Positions 8,655 to 16,656 of a stretch of DNA of 64,000 bases are shown here, piece after piece. The notes beneath the pieces are model-generated. The model ran no database searches. It saw only the letters and a program-made list of their open reading frames with translations, and was not told where the DNA came from. A program made the position numbers and the translations under genes. The stretch lies in NCBI GenBank assembly GCA_009268125.1, contig WBOU01000015.1, positions 58,209 to 122,208 on the forward strand, written 5' to 3'. The stretch comes from Chloroflexia bacterium SDU3-3. GTDB taxonomy: Bacteria; Chloroflexota; Chloroflexia; Chloroflexales; Roseiflexaceae. Numbering within the stretch: position 1 is the first letter of the stretch; every line of letters begins with the position of its first letter.

Positions 8655-9472
8655 TCGAGCATCCCCCCGCCCTGGCCGCCCCCGCCCCGTCATCGCCGCG
8701 CGTGCGCGCGCTGCTGGGCACTTGGCTGCCGCCTATCATCACCTTTGTGCTGGTGCTGGTGGCCTGGGAGTCGGCGGTGCGCGGCTTTGGCATCCCGCTC
8801 TACCTGCTGCCCGCGCCTAGCCAGGTGGCCGCCACCTTCCTTGAGCAGCCCGCCCTGCTGCTGCGGATCGGCCTGGCCACCTTCAGCAACGCCCTGGTGG
8901 GCTGCGCTATCGGCTGTGCGCTGGGGGTGCTGGTGGCGGTGGCCTGCGTGCGCTGGGGCGTGATCGCCGAGGGCCTGGTGCCGCTGTCGGTGGGGGCCAG
9001 CGCCATCCCAATCGTGGCGCTCTCGCCGCTGCTGGGCATCTGGCTGGGCAGCATCAGCCCCGCGTCCAAGATCGCGGTGGTGGTGGTGATGACCTTCTTC
9101 CCCTTCTTGGTGAATATGTACAAGGGCCTCAGCTCGGCCCGCACCGACTCGCTGGCGCTGCTGCGGTCCTACGCCGCCAGCGAGCGCGAGATCTTCCTGA
9201 AGCTGCGCTTCCCCGCCGCGCTGCCCTTCCTGTTCAACGCGCTGCGGGTGTGCGCCACCCTGAGCATGATCGGCGCGGTGGTCTCCGAGTTCTTCGGCGG
9301 GCCGCAGAACGCGCTGGGCGTGTACATCAAGACCCAGGCTGGCATCCTGCAGACCAGCAAGGCCTGGGCGGCGATTGTGGTGGCCTGTGTGTATGGCCTG
9401 CTATTCTACGGCGCGGTGATGCTGGCCGAGCGCTTCGCCATGCCCTGGAGGCGCGATCTGCGCGACGACTAG
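8651..9472 (+). CDS. NitT/TauT-family ABC transporter permease 2
   Basis: A 273-residue permease of the same superfamily as the gene at 6951, with an N-terminal membrane segment (IITFVLVLVAWESAV) and an EAA loop (LLRSYAASEREIFLKLRFP). Start ATG 8651 overlaps the ATPase stop. The two permeases differ clearly, so they are old paralogues and not a recent duplication. Its neighbours predict it works with the receptor encoded at 9599. Confidence 0.9.
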   Translation: MIEHPPALAAPAPSSPRVRALLGTWLPPIITFVLVLVAWESAVRGFGIPLYLLPAPSQVAATFLEQPALLLRIGLATFSNALVGCAIGCALGVLVAVACVRWGVIAEGLVPLSVGASAIPIVALSPLLGIWLGSISPASKIAVVVVMTFFPFLVNMYKGLSSARTDSLALLRSYAASEREIFLKLRFPAALPFLFNALRVCATLSMIGAVVSEFFGGPQNALGVYIKTQAGILQTSKAWAAIVVACVYGLLFYGAVMLAERFAMPWRRDLRDD

Positions 9473-9598
9473 CCCGCTGCGTCGCCCCGGCAATGTGGCC
9501 CTGTGGCGATGGCGCACTCCCCAACCCCCCGCCCGCACCCGGAAGTACGGGCACCGATTCTCTTCGCAGTAGCCGTGCGATTGTTAAGGAGGTTCCGA

Positions 9599-10759
9599 GT
9601 GTACCAGCGCAAATTCTTCAGCCTGGCTGCCACCATCGCGGTGTTCGGCGGCATGCTGGCCGCCTGCGGCCAGCCGTCTGCGGCAGCCCCGACCGCTGCC
9701 CCCGCCGCCACCGCCGCGCCTGCGGCCACCGAGGCCGCCGCTACCGCCGCACCTGCGGCCACCGAGGCCGCCACCGCCGCGCCCGCCACCGCCGCGCCCG
9801 AGGCCACATCCGCCGCCAGCGGCCCCGCCGACAAGGTGACGCTGCAGCTCAAGTGGGTGGCCCAGGCCCAGTTCGCGGGCTACTTCGCCGCGCTGGAGCA
9901 GGGCTACTACAAGGATGAGAACCTGGATGTGACCATCGCCCCCGGCGGCCCCGATATCGTGCCCGAGCAGGTGGTGGCCAGCGGCCAGGCCCAGTTCGGC
10001 ATCGACTGGATGGCCAGCCTGCTCGCCACCCGCGAGACCGGCGCGCCGCTGGTGAACATCGCCCAGGTCTACACCCGCGCCGGTATGCGCCACCTCTCCT
10101 GGAAGGACTCGAACATCACCAAGCCCGCCGACCTGAAGGGCAAAAAGGTGGCGGTGTGGTTCGGCGGCAACGAGTACGACCTGCTGGCCACGCTCAGCAA
10201 GGCCCAGCTGAACAAGGACACCGACCTGACCCTGGTGCAGCAGCCCTTCGACATGAACCTGCTGCTGAACAAGGAGGTCGACGCCGCCGCCGCCATGACC
10301 TACAACGAGCTGTACCAGGTGCTGAGCGCCGGGCACACCATCGACGAGCTGAACATCCTCGACTACAACACCGAGGGCACCGCCATGCCCGAGGATGGCA
10401 TCTTCGTGAGCAACGACTGGCTGAGCGCCGACCCCAAGAACAAGGACATCGCCGCGCGCTTCCTGCGCGCATCGTTCAAGGGCTGGGCCTACTGCCGCGA
10501 CAACGCCGATGCCTGCGTCGACATCGTGCTGAAGCAGGACTCCGGCGGCGTGATGACCAAGGAAGCCCAGAAGTGGCAGATGGACGAGGTGAACAAGCTG
10601 ATCTGGGGCGACCCGATCAACCCCGACACCAAGATCGGCTACCTTGAGCCGAGCCTGTTCACGTTCGCCGCCGACACCGCGCTGCAGTTTGGCGTGATCA
10701 AGAACCCCGCCAGCGACGAGGCCTACACCCACGAGATCTGGGAGGCGGCCACCAAGTAG
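9599..10759 (+). CDS. NMT1/THI5-like substrate-binding lipoprotein
   Basis: The receptor of the ABC transporter, 386 residues. GTG 9599 is chosen because a near-perfect AAGGAGG (9586-9592) sits 6 nt upstream and the next residues form a lipoprotein signal ending in MLAAC, with the modified Cys followed by an Ala/Pro/Thr spacer of ~50 residues. The mature part (KVTLQLKWVAQAQFAGYFAA, then DIVPEQVVASGQAQFGIDW) is characteristic of NMT1/THI5-like receptors that bind pyrimidine-type compounds such as hydroxymethylpyrimidine precursors or riboflavin. With hydantoinase-type genes downstream, a pyrimidine or hydantoin ligand is the best guess. Confidence 0.88.
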   Translation: MYQRKFFSLAATIAVFGGMLAACGQPSAAAPTAAPAATAAPAATEAAATAAPAATEAATAAPATAAPEATSAASGPADKVTLQLKWVAQAQFAGYFAALEQGYYKDENLDVTIAPGGPDIVPEQVVASGQAQFGIDWMASLLATRETGAPLVNIAQVYTRAGMRHLSWKDSNITKPADLKGKKVAVWFGGNEYDLLATLSKAQLNKDTDLTLVQQPFDMNLLLNKEVDAAAAMTYNELYQVLSAGHTIDELNILDYNTEGTAMPEDGIFVSNDWLSADPKNKDIAARFLRASFKGWAYCRDNADACVDIVLKQDSGGVMTKEAQKWQMDEVNKLIWGDPINPDTKIGYLEPSLFTFAADTALQFGVIKNPASDEAYTHEIWEAATK

Positions 10760-10804
10760 CCGCCCGCATCGCATCTTACATCTTCCCCCACTAGCTCGCT
10801 GTGC

Positions 10805-10842
10805 GAGGGGCCGCGCCGCATATGTGCGGCCCCTCCGCTTTT
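10805..10842 (+). terminator. Hairpin after the receptor gene (terminator or attenuator)
   Basis: A perfect 10-bp stem GAGGGGCCGC/GCGGCCCCTC (10805-10814 with 10826-10835) with an 11-nt loop, followed by CGCTTTTG. It would lower transcription into the enzyme genes, a common arrangement after abundant binding-protein genes. Confidence 0.6.
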
Positions 10843-10863
10843 GTTCAATGAATGAGGTTCCCT

Positions 10864-11889
10864 ATGGATTTCGGCATTACCCTGAAACTTGATATGTCCC
10901 CCGCCCGCAGCGTGGCGCTCACCCGCCAGGCCGAGGCCGCAGGCTTCAACTACGGCTGGGTCTTCGACTCGCACGTGCTGTGGAACGAGTGCTACCCCAT
11001 GCTCACGCTGATGGCCAGCAACACCCAGCGCATGCAGCTCGGCACCTGCGTGACGAACCCGGCGGTGCGCGACCTGACCGTGACGGCCAGCGCGCTAGCC
11101 ACGCTGAACCTGATCTCGGGCGGGCGCATGGTGCTGGGTATTGGCCGAGGCGATAGCTCGCGCCGCGTGCTGGGCAAGCGCCCCACCAAGCTGTCGGATC
11201 TGGAAGACACCGCGCTGAAGATCAAGACCCTGGTCACCGGCGGCGAGATCACCCACGAGGAGCGCCCGGTCACGTTTACCTGGGCCGATGCCAGCATGCC
11301 GCTGCCGATCTGGGTGGCGGGCTACGGCCCCAAGGCCCTGAACCTGACGGGCCGGATCGCCGATGGCGTGATCCTGCAGTTCGCCGACCCGGGCCTGATC
11401 AAGTGGTGCCTGGGCTTCCTGCACGAGGGCGCGCGCGAGGCGGGCCGCGACCCATCCAGCATCAAGGTGATGGCCGCCGCGCCCGCCTGGGTCTCGGATG
11501 ATCTGGAGAAGGCCCGCGAGCACGTGCGCTGGTTCCCCGCGCTGGTCTCCAACCACGTGGTCGACCTGCTCTCGAAGTATGACCCCGCCACGCTGCCCCC
11601 CGAGCTGACATCCTACGTGACCAACCGCCAGGGCTACGACTACCTGCACCACGCCGAGGTCGGCAGCAGCAACGCCAGCTTCGTGAGCGATGAGGTGGTC
11701 GATCGCTTCTGTATCATCGGGCCGGTGGAGGAGCACAAGCGCCGCCTGGCCGAGCTGGCCGAGATCGGGGTGGATCAGTTCAATATCTACCTGATGTCTG
11801 GCGAGGAAGAGGCCTGCGTCGAGGCCTATGGCAAGGAGATCATCCCCGCCTTGGCCAATGTGCAAAAGGGTGTGAGCAGTCTAGCGTAG
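10864..11889 (+). CDS. Luciferase-like (LLM) flavin/F420-dependent oxidoreductase
   Basis: A 341-residue TIM-barrel enzyme of the bacterial luciferase-like superfamily, closest in feel to methylene-tetrahydromethanopterin reductase-like F420 enzymes. Visible features are MDFGITLKL at the start, LGTCVTNP, SGGRMVLGIGRGDSS and LPIWVAGYGPKALNLTGRIADGVILQ. I recall a similar subgroup (TIGR03842-like) near hydantoinase genes in Actinobacteria. ATG 10864 is preferred to ATG 10852 because GAGG (10854-10857) is then correctly spaced. In this operon no dihydropyrimidine dehydrogenase is present, so it may perform the reductive step on the ring, or open it oxidatively as RutA does; both are inference. 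Confidence 0.82.
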   Translation: MDFGITLKLDMSPARSVALTRQAEAAGFNYGWVFDSHVLWNECYPMLTLMASNTQRMQLGTCVTNPAVRDLTVTASALATLNLISGGRMVLGIGRGDSSRRVLGKRPTKLSDLEDTALKIKTLVTGGEITHEERPVTFTWADASMPLPIWVAGYGPKALNLTGRIADGVILQFADPGLIKWCLGFLHEGAREAGRDPSSIKVMAAAPAWVSDDLEKAREHVRWFPALVSNHVVDLLSKYDPATLPPELTSYVTNRQGYDYLHHAEVGSSNASFVSDEVVDRFCIIGPVEEHKRRLAELAEIGVDQFNIYLMSGEEEACVEAYGKEIIPALANVQKGVSSLA

Positions 11890-11896
11890 CTGTGTT

Positions 11897-12169
11897 GAGG
11901 CGCTCATCCAACGAGTTGAGGCGCTCATCCAACGAGTTGAGGCGCTCATCCAACGAGTTGAGGCGCTCATCCAACGAGTTGAGGTGTCCATCCAACGAGT
12001 TGAGGTGTCCATCCAACGAGTTGAGGCGCTCATCCAACGAGTTGAGACGCTCATCCAACGAGTTGAGGCGCTCATCCAACGAGTTGAGGCGCTCATCCAA
12101 CGAGTTGAGACGCTCATCCAACGAGTTGAGACGTTCATCCAACGAGTTGAGGCGCTCATCCAACGAGTT
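11897..12169. repeat. Tandem array 2, 21-bp unit, 13 copies
   Basis: Thirteen head-to-tail copies begin 7 bp after the stop of the LLM gene. The core CATCCAACGAGTTGA is invariant, while five bases vary between copies (GCGCT, GTGTC, ACGCT, ACGTT), so the array is not a sequencing artefact. Four of six frames are open through it. One minus frame reads LNSLDER and one plus frame reads IQRVEAL, both with hydrophobic residues in coiled-coil a/d spacing. Neither frame has a convincing start and Shine-Dalgarno, so I treat the array as non-coding. Confidence 0.97.
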
Positions 12170-12239
12170 GAGAGCATTTACGCGCAGGTGTGCGCTGTAT
12201 GTGTATCTTGCATGCTGTTGATTTGTGCATCCCTCTTCA

Positions 12240-12350
12240 CCCCAGGGTCTTCTGGCTGGAACGAGCGCCTGTGCGAATCCTCCTCCATGGTGGCTACATC
12301 GGCGCTCGCACCCCAGCACCCAGAAGCCTGGGGTCTTGTTATTCTTTCTT
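12240..12350 (+). promoter_or_regulatory. Possible attenuator upstream of the dihydropyrimidinase gene
   Basis: A hairpin ACCCCAG/CTGGGGT (12310-12316 with 12328-12334) is followed by a pyrimidine-rich tract (CTTGTTATTCTTTCTTTTC). Upstream, CCCCAGG (12240-12246) and CTTCTGG (12249-12255) can pair with CCTGGGG (12327-12333) and CCAGAAG (12320-12326), which would break the hairpin. The two folds exclude each other. No effector or leader peptide is apparent. Confidence 0.35.
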
Positions 12351-12368
12351 TTCGATAGGAGTATCCTC

Positions 12369-13766
12369 ATGACAACGGTGATCAAAGGCGGAACTGTTGT
12401 GACGGCGAGCGATACCTTCGCCGCAGATGTGCTGGTCGAGGGCGAGCAGATCGTGGCGCTCGGCACTGACCTGGCGGGCGACACCGTGATCGACGCCAGC
12501 GGCACCTATGTGATCCCGGGCGGCATCGACGTGCACACCCATCTCGACATGCCGTTCGGCGGCACCGTCTCCTCCGACGATTTCTTCACGGGCCACCGCG
12601 CGGCGGCGTTCGGCGGCACCACCATGCATATCGACTTCGCCATCCAGCCCAAGGGCGCGACCCTGCGCGAGACGGTGGACACCTGGCAGGCCAAGGCCAG
12701 CGGCAAGGCCGCGATCGACTACGGCTTCCATGTGGCGATCACCGACCTGAACGACGGTATTCTGGATGAGCTGACCCGCTGCGCGACCTATGGCGTCACC
12801 AGCGTGAAGCTGTTCATGGCCTACAAAGGCTCGCTGCAGGTGGATGACACCACGCTGTTTCGCGCCATGCAGAAGGCCGCGGCCAGCGACCTGCTGATCA
12901 TGGTGCACGCCGAGAATGGTGACGCCATCGATGTGCTGGTGAAGGAGGCCATCGCGGCGGGCAATCTCGCGCCCAAGTACCACGCGCTCACCCGCCCGCC
13001 CCAGCTGGAGGCCGAGGCCACGGGCCGCGCCATCCGCCTGGCCGAGGTCACGGGCGCGCCGCTGTATGTGGTGCACGTGACCAACGCCGCCGCCGCCGAC
13101 CAGATCGGCCAGGCCCGCGCGCGCGGCAGCCTGAACATCCACGGCGAGACCTGCACCCAGTACTTTTTCTTCACCAAGGACGATCTGGCCCGCGAGGGCT
13201 TCGAGGGCGCGAAGTGGGTCTGCTCGCCGCCCTTCCGCGAGGAGAGCGACCACGAGCCGCTGTGGAAGGCGGTCGCCTCCGACGTGCTCCAGGTGGTCTC
13301 CACCGATCACTGCCCGTTCTGGTATGAGGGCGGCGTGGATGGCAAGCAGCCCGGCAAGGAGCTGGGCAAGGCCAGCTTCGCCGCCATCCCCAACGGCTGC
13401 CCAGGCATCGAGGAGCGCCTGATGATCCTCTACACCCACGGCGTGCGCACCGGCAAGATCTCGCTGAACCGCTGGGTCGAGCTGTGCAGCACCGCCCCGG
13501 CCCAACTGTTCGGCTGCTACCCCAAGAAGGGCCTGATCGCCCCCGGGGCCGACGCCGACATTGTGCTGTGGGATCCGGCGGCCAGCCGCACGCTCACCGC
13601 TGGCGAGCTGCACCAGAACACCGACTACACGCTCTACGAGGGCTGGGAGGTGGTGGGCCTGCCGCGCACGGTGCTCTCGCGCGGGCGGGTGCTGGTGGAT
13701 GGCGGCGTGTGGAAGGGCGAGCAGGGCGCTGGTCAGTTTGTGGCCCGCAAGCCATTTGGCAAGTAG
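12369..13766 (+). CDS. hydA: Dihydropyrimidinase / D-hydantoinase
   Basis: A cyclic amidohydrolase of 465 residues that opens dihydrouracil, dihydrothymine or 5-substituted hydantoins to N-carbamoyl acids. The binuclear metal site is complete: His56 and His58 (DVHTHLD), the lysine that becomes carboxylated (Lys153 in MAYKG), His180 (MVHAENGD), His236 (VVHVTN) and Asp313 (STDHCPF). ATG 12369 is preceded by AGGAG at 12357-12361; the frame is open upstream but only through leader DNA. It is followed after 18 bp by the aminotransferase gene and later by a carbamoyl-amino-acid hydrolase, matching consecutive steps of reductive pyrimidine breakdown. Confidence 0.93.
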   Translation: MTTVIKGGTVVTASDTFAADVLVEGEQIVALGTDLAGDTVIDASGTYVIPGGIDVHTHLDMPFGGTVSSDDFFTGHRAAAFGGTTMHIDFAIQPKGATLRETVDTWQAKASGKAAIDYGFHVAITDLNDGILDELTRCATYGVTSVKLFMAYKGSLQVDDTTLFRAMQKAAASDLLIMVHAENGDAIDVLVKEAIAAGNLAPKYHALTRPPQLEAEATGRAIRLAEVTGAPLYVVHVTNAAAADQIGQARARGSLNIHGETCTQYFFFTKDDLAREGFEGAKWVCSPPFREESDHEPLWKAVASDVLQVVSTDHCPFWYEGGVDGKQPGKELGKASFAAIPNGCPGIEERLMILYTHGVRTGKISLNRWVELCSTAPAQLFGCYPKKGLIAPGADADIVLWDPAASRTLTAGELHQNTDYTLYEGWEVVGLPRTVLSRGRVLVDGGVWKGEQGAGQFVARKPFGK

Positions 13767-13784
13767 CAGTAGGAGCATTTTTTC

Positions 13785-15131
13785 ATGACAACCAACACCA
13801 TGAGCGGGCAGGAGATCGTGGATCTGACCCGCGAGCATACGCTGTACGACTGGGCGATGCAGTCGGCGGTCAGCGCCATCCCGATCGACCACGCCAAGGG
13901 CGTGTACATGTGGGACACCGACGGCAAGCGCTACCTCGACTTCAACAGCCAGCTGATGTCGGTGAACATCGGCCACGGCGACGAGCGCGTGATCGAGGCC
14001 GTGCGTCGGCAGATGGAGCGGGTCTGCTATGTGACCCCCACCACCTTCACCACCGACGTGCGCGCCGAGGCCGGGCGGCTGCTGGCCGAGGTCACGCCAT
14101 CCAGCCTGACCAAGGCCTTCTTCACCAACGGCGGGGCCGACGCGGTGGAGAACGCCCTGCGCATGGCCAAGCTCTACACCGGGCGCTGGAAGGTGCTGGC
14201 CCGCTACAAGTCGTACCACGGCGCGACGGCGGGCGCGATCAGCCTGACCGGCGACCCGCGCCGCTGGCCCGCCGAGCCGGGCATCCCCGGCGTGGTGCGC
14301 TACCCCGATGTGTCGTTCTACCACAGCCGCTACAAGGGCAGCCTAGAGGACTATGTGGCCGACGTGCTGAACGCCACCGAGGACGTGATTAAGTACGAGG
14401 GGCCGGGCAGCATCGCCGCGCTGATCGCCGAGACGGTGGTGGGCACCAACGGCATCCTCATCCCGCCCGAGGGCTACCTGAAGGGCATCCGCGAGCTGTG
14501 CACCAAGTACGGCATCGTCTACATCGCCGACGAGGTGATGTGTGGCTTCGGGCGCACCGGCAAGTGGTTCGCGGTGGACCACTGGGATGTGCAGCCCGAC
14601 ATCATGGCGGTGGCCAAGGGCCTGACCAGCTCGTACGTGCCGCTGGGCGCAGCCATGGTGAACGGCGAGATCGCCGAGTACTTCGACACCCACTACCTAA
14701 ACGCGGGCCTGACCTACCACGCCCACCCGGTGGGCTGCGCGGCGGCGGTGGCCAACATCCAGATCTACCGGGAAGACAAGCTGATCGAGAACGCCGCCGC
14801 CCTGGGCCTGGTGCTCAAGGCCGAGCTGGAGGCCATGGCCGAGCGCCACCCCTGCGTCGGCGATGTGCGCGCGATCGGCCTGTTCAGCCTGCTGGAGCTG
14901 GTGAAGGACCGCGACACCCGCGAGCCGCTGGTGCCCTACAACCCCACCGGCGCGCAGCTGGCCCCCATGAACAAGCTGAAGGCCTTCCTGATCGAGCGCG
15001 GGCTGTACGCGCTAGTGCGCTGGAACACGGTGTTCTGCAACCCGCCGCTGTGCATCACCGAGCAGCAGCTGCGCGAGGGCCTGGCGATCATCGACGAGGG
15101 CCTGTACCAGATCGATGCGCTGGTGGGCTAG
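13785..15131 (+). CDS. Class III PLP-dependent omega-aminotransferase
   Basis: A 448-residue fold-type I aminotransferase. Lys278 (MAVAKGLTSS) is the Schiff-base lysine, and Asp249 (YIADEVMCGFGRTG) pairs with the cofactor nitrogen. Overall it resembles taurine-pyruvate or beta-alanine-pyruvate aminotransferases. In this cluster the natural substrate would be the beta-amino acid released by ureide hydrolysis (beta-alanine or beta-aminoisobutyrate), giving malonate semialdehyde or its methyl derivative. TAGGAG lies a few bases before ATG 13785. The 18-bp spacing to hydA indicates one transcript. Confidence 0.9.
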   Translation: MTTNTMSGQEIVDLTREHTLYDWAMQSAVSAIPIDHAKGVYMWDTDGKRYLDFNSQLMSVNIGHGDERVIEAVRRQMERVCYVTPTTFTTDVRAEAGRLLAEVTPSSLTKAFFTNGGADAVENALRMAKLYTGRWKVLARYKSYHGATAGAISLTGDPRRWPAEPGIPGVVRYPDVSFYHSRYKGSLEDYVADVLNATEDVIKYEGPGSIAALIAETVVGTNGILIPPEGYLKGIRELCTKYGIVYIADEVMCGFGRTGKWFAVDHWDVQPDIMAVAKGLTSSYVPLGAAMVNGEIAEYFDTHYLNAGLTYHAHPVGCAAAVANIQIYREDKLIENAAALGLVLKAELEAMAERHPCVGDVRAIGLFSLLELVKDRDTREPLVPYNPTGAQLAPMNKLKAFLIERGLYALVRWNTVFCNPPLCITEQQLREGLAIIDEGLYQIDALVG

Positions 15132-15328
15132 CTGGCCGCATGTGGCTGCGGGGCGCGGGCCGGGCCTGCGCCCTGCCTGAATAGTAGGGCTGTGCGTTCT
15201 CGACAGAGCGCCTGTTTTTTACCACCAAGACGCCAAGACACCAAGAAGAAGACCTTCGCGTCTTCGTGGTAAAGAATCTTTGGTGCATAAAGAACGCAGC
15301 GGTCCGGCCTGAATAGAAAGAAGCGACG
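15132..15328. repeat. Gap with family B repeat inside the ureide operon
   Basis: A CCAAG-type block (15215-15285: TTTACCACCAAGACGCCAAG, then CTTCGCGTCTTCGTGGTAAAG) separates the aminotransferase gene from the hydrolase gene. The two ends are complementary words (ACCACCAAGACGC against GCGTCTTCGTGGT), so the RNA can fold into a long imperfect hairpin. No promoter is obvious. Confidence 0.75.
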
Positions 15329-16570
15329 ATGACGACATCAACCCTTGATCCGGCGCGCACGGTGGCCGAGCTGAAGGAGCTGCGCGCCCTGACCGGCGAC
15401 GAGGATGGTGCGCAGCGCGTGGCCTGGACCGACGTGTGGCGCAGGACGCTCGACTGGTACCGCGAGAAGCTGGCCGCGCTGCCGGTGGAGGTGATCACCG
15501 ACCCGGCGGGCAACACCTGGGCCACGCTGCGCGGTGCGTCGGAGCGCAGCCTGCTGATCGGCGGGCATCTCGACTCGGTGCCCAACGGCGGGTGGCTGGA
15601 TGGCTGCCTGAATGTGCTGGCCGGGCTAGAGGTGCTGCGGCGGATCGCCGCCGACGGCACGCCGCCCGTCACGGTGCGCCTGGTGAACTGGGCCGACGAG
15701 GAAGGCGCGCGCTTTGGGCGCAGCCTGTTCGGCTCCAGCGCCTTCTCGGGCACGCTCGACCCCGAGGATATCGCCGACCTGAAGGATCGCGACGGCATCG
15801 CCTGGCCCGAGGCGCTGAAGGCCTTTGATGTTGACCTCTACACCGCCAAGCTGGCCACGGCCCAGCAGCAGCACGCCGCCGCCTACCTGGAGCTGCACAT
15901 CGAGCAGGGGCCGGTGCTGGAGGATATGGGCCTGCCCATGGGCGTGGTGCTGGGCACCTTCGGCGTCGAGCGCAACGCCATCACCTTCCTGGGCCAGGCC
16001 GCACACGCTGGGTCCACGCCCATGCACAAGCGCCGCGACGCCTTCGCCGCCGCCGCCAAGCTGGGGCTAGAGATCCGCGAGATCGCCAAGCGCCACGGCG
16101 GGGTGTGCACGCTGGGCAGCTGCGTCACCAAGCCCGGCATCGTCACGGCGGTGGTGGGCGAGGCCACGGTGGCGCTCGACCAGCGCCACATGGATGCGGG
16201 CGAGCTGGCCGCGATGCTCCAGGAGGCCAAGGATGCCAGCCAGCGCTTCGCCGCCGAGGAGCAGTGCGAGGTGGCGTGGAGCCCGATCTGGCGGATCGAG
16301 CCGATCCCCTTCGACCCCGGCCTGATCGAGCTGGCCGACGAGGCCATCCGCGAGACCTGCGGCACCTCGCACCGCCTGCCCAGCGGCCCCCTGCACGACG
16401 CCGCCGAGGTGGCGCGGGCGGGCATCCCCACCGTCATGCTGTTCGTGCAGAGCCTGCGCGGCATCTCGCACAACAAGATCGAGGACACGCTAGAGGAGCA
16501 CCTAGAGCTGTCGGTGCAGGCGCTGGACAAGCTGGCCAGCAAGGCTATGGCGTTGATCGCCAAGGGCTAG
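15329..16570 (+). CDS. Zn-dependent N-carbamoyl-amino-acid hydrolase / beta-ureidopropionase (M20 family)
   Basis: A 413-residue amidohydrolase of the allantoate amidohydrolase / L-carbamoylase group. Metal ligands are in place: His80 and Asp91 (GGHLDSVPNGGWLDG), the DEEGARFG acid pair at residues ~123-126, His190 (LELHIEQGP) and a late His in GISHNKIED. The lid motif HAGSTPMHKRRDA is present. It would convert N-carbamoyl-beta-alanine to beta-alanine, CO2 and ammonia, the step between hydA and the aminotransferase. The exact choice among carbamoylase, ureidopropionase and allantoate amidohydrolase is inferred from context. Confidence 0.88.
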   Translation: MTTSTLDPARTVAELKELRALTGDEDGAQRVAWTDVWRRTLDWYREKLAALPVEVITDPAGNTWATLRGASERSLLIGGHLDSVPNGGWLDGCLNVLAGLEVLRRIAADGTPPVTVRLVNWADEEGARFGRSLFGSSAFSGTLDPEDIADLKDRDGIAWPEALKAFDVDLYTAKLATAQQQHAAAYLELHIEQGPVLEDMGLPMGVVLGTFGVERNAITFLGQAAHAGSTPMHKRRDAFAAAAKLGLEIREIAKRHGGVCTLGSCVTKPGIVTAVVGEATVALDQRHMDAGELAAMLQEAKDASQRFAAEEQCEVAWSPIWRIEPIPFDPGLIELADEAIRETCGTSHRLPSGPLHDAAEVARAGIPTVMLFVQSLRGISHNKIEDTLEEHLELSVQALDKLASKAMALIAKG

Positions 16571-16590
16571 CGGCCCCGCCAGCATGCGAG

Positions 16591-16634
16591 CGGCCCTGGG
16601 AGGTGTGGTCTACCCACACCTCCCAGGGCCGTTT
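16591..16634 (+). terminator. Strong intrinsic terminator of the ureide operon
   Basis: A perfect 18-bp stem (16591-16608 with 16614-16631; arms start CGGCCCTGGG and end CCAGGGCCG), a 5-nt loop and then TTT. It lies between convergent genes and may stop both transcripts. Confidence 0.85.
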
Positions 16635-16656
16635 GGTGCTGAAGGAGCGCCGTGGC

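Noticed and set aside
11840..12505. Minus-strand frame through array 2 (LNSLDER heptads) as a real gene
   Set aside because: It overlaps the 5' end of hydA and the LLM gene antisense and has no ribosome binding site or promoter. Kept only as a finding.
12339..14324. 661-codon open frame on the minus strand across hydA and the aminotransferase gene
   Set aside because: It is antisense to two genes with intact catalytic motifs; its translation is low-complexity (Ala, Gly, His, Arg) as expected from high-GC shadow frames.
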